DNA of 43,134 nucleotides, taken from Streptomyces sp. NRRL B-24085 (GTDB lineage: Bacteria; Actinomycetota; Actinomycetes; Streptomycetales; Streptomycetaceae). The DNA lies in the NCBI RefSeq assembly GCF_001282115.1, contig NZ_LJBR01000259.1, positions 1 to 43,134 of the forward strand. The letters run 5' to 3'. Made by a program: the position numbers and the translations under genes. Under the pieces are notes generated by a model. The model saw only the letters and a program-made list of their open reading frames with translations, did no database searches and had not been told where the DNA came from. Positions 16,830 through 22,480 of the stretch are shown one piece after another (position 1 is the stretch's first letter; the number at the start of each line of letters is the position of its first letter).

Positions 16830-17681
16830 GTGACGAGCATCGTGATCCCGGCCCACAACGAGGCGCAAGTCATCGGCCGGCTCCTCGATTCACTTCTGGC
16901 CGATTCCGTGGAGGACGAGACAGACATCGTGGTCGTGTGCAATGGCTGTACGGACGACACCGCGCGCACAGCGGCCGCCCGCGGTCCACGCGTGCGCGTC
17001 GTGGAGATCCCCGTACCGTCCAAACACGCCGCTCTGCGGGCGGGCGACGACCACGCACGCGGCTTCCCGCGGCTCTACGTGGACGCCGACGTCGTACTCG
17101 GAAGCGCCGACGTACGCGCCCTGACCGAGCCCCTCGAGGACCCCGGCTCGGGCATCCTCGCCACCGCGCCACAACGGCGGATTCCGCTGTCCGGCAGCGC
17201 CTGGCGGGTGCGCGCCTACTACCGCGTGTGGCAGCGGCTGCCCGCGGTGCGCGAGGGGCTGTTCGGCCGGGGCGTCATCGCGGTCTCCAAGGCCGGACAC
17301 GCCCGGATCGCCGCGCTGCCGCCGCTGATGGCCGACGACCTGGCCGCCTCGCTGGCCTTCGCGCCCGAGGAAAGGCTCGTGGTCGACGCGGCCACGGTCG
17401 TGGTCCGGCCGCCGCGAACATGGCCGGATCTGATCAAACGGCGGGTCCGGGCGGCGGTGTCCACGACCCAGGTCGAACAGCACCACCAAAGCCCGCAGGA
17501 GGCCTCGGCGCGCACGAGCAAGGCGGATCTGATCGCCCTGGTCCGCGCCGAACCGAGGCTCGTCACGGGTGTCGTAGTCTTCGTCGCGGCGGCGGTCGTC
17601 GCCCGGCGTGGGGCCGCGAAGGCCGTCCGCGCCCAGGACTTCGGCACCTGGCTGCGGGACGAGAGCAGCAGACAGAACTGA
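16830..17681 (+). CDS. Family 2 glycosyltransferase with C-terminal hydrophobic segment
   Basis: A 283-residue GT2 protein. It opens MTSIVIPAHNEAQVIGRLLDSL, then VVCNGCTDDTARTAAA, and has the metal-binding LYVDADVVLGSADV. The acceptor block is less clear than in the other transferases of the window. Near residues 237-252 lies a hydrophobic stretch (TGVVVFVAAAVVARRGA) that could be a membrane anchor. The start is the GTG at 16830; no purine-rich ribosome-binding site precedes it, and a CATACT -10-like hexamer ends 7 nt upstream, so a leaderless message is possible. The MFS gene follows after 27 bp, suggesting cotranscription. Relation to the polysaccharide operon across the divergent promoter is likely but not proven. 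Confidence 0.8.
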   Translation: MTSIVIPAHNEAQVIGRLLDSLLADSVEDETDIVVVCNGCTDDTARTAAARGPRVRVVEIPVPSKHAALRAGDDHARGFPRLYVDADVVLGSADVRALTEPLEDPGSGILATAPQRRIPLSGSAWRVRAYYRVWQRLPAVREGLFGRGVIAVSKAGHARIAALPPLMADDLAASLAFAPEERLVVDAATVVVRPPRTWPDLIKRRVRAAVSTTQVEQHHQSPQEASARTSKADLIALVRAEPRLVTGVVVFVAAAVVARRGAAKAVRAQDFGTWLRDESSRQN

Positions 17682-17708
17682 AGCGCACCAGATCGGGAGC
17701 TCCCGAAC

Positions 17709-19013
17709 ATGTACCTCACCGACCGCTCCGCGCCCGCGGGGGCGAGCACCGACCAGCCCCGAAGACGCGGCCTGCGGCCCGGAGTTGCCCCGGTCGTGCT
17801 CGTGCTGGGCACGGTCAGCCTGATCACCGACATCTCCTCGGAGATGGTCACCGCCGTCCTGCCGCTCTACCTCGTCAGCACGCTCGGGTTCAGTCCGCTG
17901 GCCTTCGGCACCCTCGACGGCGTCTACAACGGCGTCAGCGCACTGGTGCAGCTGACCGGCGGCCACCTCGCCGACCGCATCCGCAACCACAAACTCCTCG
18001 CCGGTCTCGGCTACGGCCTGTCCGCGCTGTGCAAGCCGCTGCTCCTGCTGGTGAGCAGCATCGGCGCGCTCGGCACGGTCCTCGCCCTGGACCGCACCGG
18101 CAAGGGCCTGCGCACCGCCCCGCGGGACGCGATGATCTCCCTGTCCACCCCGACCGGGAAGCAGGGCCGGGCCTTCGGCGTGCACCGGGCCATGGACACC
18201 ACCGGCGCGATGCTCGGACCGCTCGCCGCGTTCCTCATCCTGAGCGCGGCGGCGGACGGCTACGACGCGGTGTTCGGCGTGAGCGCGTGCGTGGCGGTGC
18301 TCGGGGTGGTCGTGCTGGTGCTGTTCGTGCCGGGCCGGCGGCAGAGCGGCACGGACGCGCACGTACCGGGCGAGCGGCAGCCCACCGGGACGGACGAACC
18401 CGGCGCCACCGCCAGCCCCCCGGTCCGCGTCCGTGAAGCCCTCGCGCTCCTGCGTCTGCCCCGGCTGCGCGCCCTCGCCGGCTGCGCCGCGCTCCTCGGC
18501 CTGACCACCGTCAGCGACGCCTTCGTCTACCTGCTCCTGCAACGCCGGGCGGGTATCGGCGAGCAGTGGTTCACGCTGCTCCCGCTGGGCACCGCGGTGG
18601 TGTTCCTGCTGCTGGCCGTGCCCGTGGGCGCGCTGGCCGACCGGGTCGGGCGGCACACCGTGTTCCTCGCCGGACATGCGGCGCTGCTGACCGGTTACGC
18701 CCTCCTGCTGTGGGCGCCGGACACCCCGGCCCTCCCGTTCCTCGTGCTCGCCCTGCACGGCGTGTTCTACGCGGCCACCGACGGCGTGCTTCCGGCCGCC
18801 CTCGCGGACATCGTGCCCGAGCAGCTGCGCGCCAGCGGCCTCGCCATCGTGGGCACCAGCCAGGCACTGGCCCGCTTCTGCTGCTCCCTGGCCTTCGGCG
18901 CGGCCTGGACGGTCTGGGGAGACGGCCCGGCACTGGCCGCCTCCGCACTCGGCCTGCTGTGCTGCGCCGCAATCGCGACGAGGGTGCTGCGCCCGAGAGG
19001 CAGCGCCGCATGA
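17709..19013 (+). CDS. MFS transporter
   Basis: A 434-residue, twelve-span major facilitator protein. The N-terminus GVAPVVLVLGTVSLITDISSEM starts the first span. The loop after the second span reads GGHLADRIRNHKLLAG, matching the MFS signature GXXXDRXGRR, and the second-half copy GALADRVGRHTVFLAG is also clear. The central cytoplasmic loop (about residues 205-240) is charged and Pro-rich. The DISSEM motif in span one is common in a poorly studied bacterial MFS group. The gene sits 27 bp after a glycosyltransferase gene; its substrate is unknown, and export of a glycan precursor is only a guess. The last 25 codons are part of a tandemly duplicated stretch (see 18937-19308). Confidence 0.88.
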   Translation: MYLTDRSAPAGASTDQPRRRGLRPGVAPVVLVLGTVSLITDISSEMVTAVLPLYLVSTLGFSPLAFGTLDGVYNGVSALVQLTGGHLADRIRNHKLLAGLGYGLSALCKPLLLLVSSIGALGTVLALDRTGKGLRTAPRDAMISLSTPTGKQGRAFGVHRAMDTTGAMLGPLAAFLILSAAADGYDAVFGVSACVAVLGVVVLVLFVPGRRQSGTDAHVPGERQPTGTDEPGATASPPVRVREALALLRLPRLRALAGCAALLGLTTVSDAFVYLLLQRRAGIGEQWFTLLPLGTAVVFLLLAVPVGALADRVGRHTVFLAGHAALLTGYALLLWAPDTPALPFLVLALHGVFYAATDGVLPAALADIVPEQLRASGLAIVGTSQALARFCCSLAFGAAWTVWGDGPALAASALGLLCCAAIATRVLRPRGSAA

Positions 19014-19308
19014 CCACGGCCCCTCCGACCCACCGCGTTCCTGGACGCCCGTCACGACGGCCGTCCCCGGGCCCCGCTCGACCACCCACGGCTCCCGGGG
19101 TCGCGGGCTGCCTGCCCAGCACTATCCGCCTCCGCCCGCGACCTGCTGTGCTGCGCCGCCGTCGCGACGAGGGTGCTGCGCCCGAGAGGCAACGCCGCAT
19201 GACCACGACCCACCGCGTTCCTGAACACCCGGCACGACGGCCGCCCCCTGGCCCCGCTCGACCACCCACGGCTCCCGGGGCTCGTGCGCTGCACGCCCGG
19301 CACAATCC
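18937..19308 (+). repeat. Two-copy tandem duplication of the MFS gene tail and its spacer
   Basis: Unit 1 (18937-19125) and unit 2 (19126-19308) are direct repeats. The period is 189 bp in the part covering the MFS 3' end. It drops to 180 bp after a 9-bp gap in unit 2 just past the stop codon. Unit 2 still carries an in-frame echo of the MFS C-terminus (LLCCAAVATRVLRPRGNAA) and its own TGA. Substitutions are scattered, so the duplication is not brand new. Confidence 0.9.
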
Positions 19309-19448
19309 TGAGGGCACGCCCGGGGACCGCCTTGCCGACCGCACCCCCGACGACCACCGCGCCCCGACCGTCCGGGGCCCCCGATGACCGCCGTACCCAC
19401 CAGGGCCCCGGAGCCCCGATGACGACCACCGCGACACCGAGGAACCAC
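19014..19448 (+). other. 435-bp spacer containing repeat unit 2; no gene recognised
   Basis: Apart from the duplicated tail, the spacer is GC-rich and holds several CCCCGATGAC-like runs (near 19379 and 19415). An open frame runs through it into the propeller gene, but its predicted residues (Pro/Arg/Thr-rich, no structure) look like non-coding sequence. I see no convincing promoter for the downstream gene. Confidence 0.6.
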
Positions 19449-20471
19449 ATGACACCGCTGCGCCGCCGCCTGCTCGTCCTGCTCACGGCGGTTCTGCTGC
19501 TCGCCGGGGTGGGTACGGGCATGGTGCTGCACGCCGCCGACCGGGCGGACCGGGCGAACAAGCCCCAGGCGGGCGGCCCCGCCGTCAGCGCGGGCAGGCT
19601 GACGCTCGGCCAGAAGAACCGCCTGGCGTTCATCAACGCCGCCGCGGGCCCGCACCGCACCGCGGTCGCCTCGGTCCCGGCCGCCGACCCGAAGGCCGGC
19701 CGGACCGCCTCGGACCTCAAGTGCGCGCGCTTCTACGCGGCGGCCGGCACCGGCATCTGCCTCCAGTCCAACCCGGGCGTCCTCAAGCAGAGCAACCGCG
19801 CCCTGCTCCTGGACGCCGACCTGCGCACCCGGCACACCTACGCGCTCGCGGGCACCCCCAGCCGGGCCCGGGTCTCGCCCAGCGGACGCTTCGTCGCCTG
19901 GACGGTCTTCGTCTCCGGGGAGTCGTACGCCTCGGCCTTCTTCTCCACCCGCACCTCGGTCCTGGACACCCGCACCATGAAACTGACGCCCAGCCTGGAG
20001 AGCTTCTCCATCACCCTGGACGGCAGGTCCTACCGGGCCGCGGACGTCAACTTCTGGGGCGTCACCTTCGCTTCGGACGACGACACCTTCTACGCCACCC
20101 TCAACACCGCCAACAAGACCTACCTGGTGCGGGGTTCGCTCTCCGGCCGCGAGGTCACCACCCTGGCCGAGAACGTGGAGTGCCCCTCGCTCTCCCCCGA
20201 CGGCACCCGAGTCGCCTTCAAGAAGCGGGTGTTGTCCCGTACCGACCTCTGGCACGAGTACGTCCTCGACCTGCGCACCCTCAAGGAGACCCCGCTCGCC
20301 GAACGCCACAGCGTCGACGACCAGGCCACCTGGCTGGACAACGGCACGGTCGCCTACGCCCTGCCCGCCGACGGCAAGGTCGGCACCAGCGACCTGTGGA
20401 GCGTCCCGGCGAACGGCTCGGGCAAGCCGCGTCTGCTGCTCCCGGGCGCGTCCTCCCCGGCCCCCCTGTAG
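19449..20471 (+). CDS. TolB-like beta-propeller protein with N-terminal membrane anchor
   Basis: A 340-residue exported or anchored protein. It has a basic N-terminus (MTPLRRRLL), a hydrophobic segment (VLLTAVLLLAGVGTGMVL) with no clear cleavage site, then repeats with the WD40/TolB-like pattern: ARVSPSGRFVAWTVF, YRAADVNFWGVTFASDDDTFYATL, CPSLSPDGTRVAFKKR, DDQATWLDNGTVAYALP and TSDLWSVPANGSGKPRLLLPGA. The LSPDGTRVAF and DLWSVPANG motifs identify the propeller blades. Two cysteines (CARFYAAAGTGICL) may form a disulfide. No enzymatic motif is visible. I prefer ATG 19449 because GAGGAA lies just upstream; an in-frame ATG at 19419 adds ten residues. The function is unknown; nearby glycosyltransferase and MFS genes suggest an envelope role. 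Confidence 0.8.
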   Translation: MTPLRRRLLVLLTAVLLLAGVGTGMVLHAADRADRANKPQAGGPAVSAGRLTLGQKNRLAFINAAAGPHRTAVASVPAADPKAGRTASDLKCARFYAAAGTGICLQSNPGVLKQSNRALLLDADLRTRHTYALAGTPSRARVSPSGRFVAWTVFVSGESYASAFFSTRTSVLDTRTMKLTPSLESFSITLDGRSYRAADVNFWGVTFASDDDTFYATLNTANKTYLVRGSLSGREVTTLAENVECPSLSPDGTRVAFKKRVLSRTDLWHEYVLDLRTLKETPLAERHSVDDQATWLDNGTVAYALPADGKVGTSDLWSVPANGSGKPRLLLPGASSPAPL

Positions 20472-20485
20472 CAGCGGGGGCCGGG
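20456..20485. terminator. Bidirectional hairpin overlapping the propeller stop codon
   Basis: CCCGGCCCCC (20456-20465) pairs perfectly with GGGGGCCGGG (20476-20485) around a 10-nt loop that contains the TAG stop at 20469-20471. It fills the 27-bp gap between the convergent propeller and ABC exporter genes and can serve both. There is no U-run. Confidence 0.6.
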
Positions 20486-20498
20486 TGGTCGTCCCGGT

Positions 20499-22316
20499 TC
20501 AGCGCAACTCCGCCTCCAGGGGGTCGTCTTCGAGGAACCCGCCCGACTGGTGGCGCCACAGCTTGGCATAGGGGCCGTCCAGGGCGAGCAGTTCCTGGTG
20601 GCTGCCCTGCTCCACGATCCGGCCGCGGTCGAGGACGACGAGCTGGTCCATGCCCGCGACCGTGCTCAGCCGGTGGGCCACCACGAGCGCCGTCCGCCCC
20701 TCCATGAGCCGCCACAGCGCTTCCTGCACCAGGATCTCGCTCTCGGAGTCCAGCGCGCTGGTCGCCTCGTCGAGCAGCAGGATCGGCGCGTCGCGCAGGA
20801 TCGCCCGGGCGAGGGCGACACGCTGGCGCTGTCCGCCGGACAGCTTGACGCCGCGCTCCCCCACGAGGGTGTCGAACCCCTGCGGCAGCGCGTCGGCGAA
20901 CTCCGTGACGTGGGCCGCCTCGGCGGCACGGCGGATCTCGGCGTCGGTGGCGTCCGGCCGGGCGAAGGCGATGTTGTCGCGCAGGGTCCGGTGGAACATC
21001 GCCGGGTCCTGCGGGACGTAGGCCATCAGACTGCGCAGGTCGGTCTGGCGCAGCCGGCTGATGTCCTGTCCGCCGACCAGGATCCGGCCGCCGTCGATGT
21101 CCTGCATGCGCAGCAGCAGCCGGGTGAGGGTGGTCTTGCCGCCGCCGGACCGGCCGACGAGGCCCACCTTCGTCCCGCCGGGCACGACCAGGTCGAGCCC
21201 CTCGAAGAGCCGCTCGGCGCCCGCGTGGGCGAAGTGCACCCGCTCGAAGCGGACGTCGGCGGCCCCGGGCACCAGCGGTTCGGGCGACGGCGGGTCGAGC
21301 ACGGTCGGCGGGGTCAGCAGCAGTTCGGTGAACTGCGCGGCCTCCGTCATCGAGCCCTCCAGCCGGCGGTAGATCTGGTTGAACTCGAACATGATCCGGG
21401 TCGCGTTGGAGTAGTAGGTGAAGGCGACCACGACCGCCTCGACGTTGTGCCCGCTCCCGCCCAGGGCTACCGCGAGCAGCAGCCCCAGCGCGTTGGTCAG
21501 CACGGACATCGGTGCGACGAAGGTGTCGATGCGCAGGTTGCCGTAGTCCCAGGACCGGAGCATGAGCCGGCGTGAGACCGCGACCCGGGAGCGGTGCTCG
21601 GCGGCCTCGCGGGCCTCGGCGCCGAACGCCCGGACGGTGTCCATGTTCATCAGGCTGTCGGCCACGTGCCCGGAAACCCGGGCGACGGCCGCCTCGCGCT
21701 CGGCGACCAGTGCCTGGCGGCGCCGGATGAGGGGTGCCGCGCACAGCGCCGTCACCGCGATCATCGTCAACAGGCCGACGACGAGCAGCGGTTCGTAGCG
21801 CCACAGCACCACGGAGCCGAACAGCAGCGGGACGAAGCTGCCCACGATCTGGAACGCGAGAGTGTCGACGAACGGCTCGAAACGGGTGGCGAAGCTCAGG
21901 ACGCGCTTGGTGAGCGACCCGGCGAAGTTGTCGTGGAAGAACGAGGCGTCCTTGGCGAAGAGTTCGTCCATCCCGATCACGTACAGGTGCTCGATGCCGC
22001 GGGCGTCGAGACGGTTCAGGCAGTGCAGGGCGACCCGCCACAGCGCTTCCGCGAGCAGCAGGACCCCGGCGAAGCCCAGGACGTACGGCAGCGCCGAGCC
22101 GAGGGTCGTGCCCCCGCCGTCGGCGATGGTGCCGGCGAGTTTGGCGACGATCAGCGGCGCGATGTAGTTGATGCCGATGCTGCCCAGCGCCGACAGCAGC
22201 ATGGCGGGCAGCGTCAGCCACCGCAGGCGGGCCAACTCCCGTGCGTAGTAACGAAGTGCGAGGATCACCGCGCCTTTGGGCGGTGCGGTCTTGTGTGCCT
22301 CAGGCGTCTGCATCAT
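20499..22316 (-). CDS. ABC exporter, fused permease and ATPase
   Basis: A 605-residue half-transporter of the exporter type (MsbA/multidrug/peptide branch). Residues ~20-310 form the six-span membrane domain. The nucleotide-binding domain has Walker A GRSGGGKTT near residue 388, the Q-loop at YVPQDPAMFHRTLRDNIAFA, the signature KLSGGQRQRVALARAIL near 493, Walker B ILLLDEATSALD near 515, and the switch His in VVAHRLSTV. It works as a dimer and couples ATP hydrolysis to export of a lipid, glycan or small molecule. The start is ATG 22316, or the ATG at 22313, which has better spacing from AGGG. An inverted repeat (AACCCT/AGGGTT, 22317-22338) surrounds the start region. It may export a lipid-linked glycan, but its closest motifs do not reveal the substrate. 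Confidence 0.9.
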   Translation of the reverse strand: MMQTPEAHKTAPPKGAVILALRYYARELARLRWLTLPAMLLSALGSIGINYIAPLIVAKLAGTIADGGGTTLGSALPYVLGFAGVLLLAEALWRVALHCLNRLDARGIEHLYVIGMDELFAKDASFFHDNFAGSLTKRVLSFATRFEPFVDTLAFQIVGSFVPLLFGSVVLWRYEPLLVVGLLTMIAVTALCAAPLIRRRQALVAEREAAVARVSGHVADSLMNMDTVRAFGAEAREAAEHRSRVAVSRRLMLRSWDYGNLRIDTFVAPMSVLTNALGLLLAVALGGSGHNVEAVVVAFTYYSNATRIMFEFNQIYRRLEGSMTEAAQFTELLLTPPTVLDPPSPEPLVPGAADVRFERVHFAHAGAERLFEGLDLVVPGGTKVGLVGRSGGGKTTLTRLLLRMQDIDGGRILVGGQDISRLRQTDLRSLMAYVPQDPAMFHRTLRDNIAFARPDATDAEIRRAAEAAHVTEFADALPQGFDTLVGERGVKLSGGQRQRVALARAILRDAPILLLDEATSALDSESEILVQEALWRLMEGRTALVVAHRLSTVAGMDQLVVLDRGRIVEQGSHQELLALDGPYAKLWRHQSGGFLEDDPLEAELR

Positions 22317-22338
22317 AACCCTGTGTGTGTGAAGGGTT
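22317..22338. promoter_or_regulatory. Inverted repeat AACCCT-N10-AGGGTT at the ABC exporter start
   Basis: Perfect 6-bp arms directly before the ATG at 22316; the right-hand arm, read on the minus strand, lies upstream and the left one overlaps the weak ribosome-binding site (AGGGTT). It could be an operator or a small mRNA hairpin limiting translation. Supported by symmetry and place only. Confidence 0.3.
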
Positions 22339-22443
22339 GCGGTCCGAGTTCGGCAGTGTCCCGCGACGGCGACCCCGGGGTCCACGCGTTTTCGGCAGGT
22401 CACGCCCGGCGAACGCCGTCAAATCTCAAGTGACGCAAGGGGA

Positions 22444-22473
22444 TTGACGTAGAAAGCGCTTGCCACCTACGGT
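22444..22473 (+). promoter_or_regulatory. Probable promoter of the family-59 hydrolase gene with AAGCGCTT operator
   Basis: TTGACG (22444-22449) and TACGGT (22468-22473) are spaced by 18 bp and match housekeeping -35/-10 boxes. Transcription would start about 7 nt later, on or next to the ATG at 22481, so the message would be leaderless. In the spacer, GAAAGCGCTTGCC contains the perfect dyad AAGCGCTT (22454-22461), which resembles the core of LacI-family operators of sugar-use genes. Confidence 0.6.
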
Positions 22474-22480
22474 CCCCCGA

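Noticed and set aside
18937..19308. Direct repeats as an insertion sequence or CRISPR
   Set aside because: Only two adjacent units, no transposase, no terminal inverted repeats, and the unit matches the MFS gene tail.
19284..19448. An N-terminal extension of the propeller protein
   Set aside because: The added residues are Pro/Thr/Arg-rich and lie in the repeat-derived spacer; good starts with ribosome-binding sites follow at 19419 and 19449.
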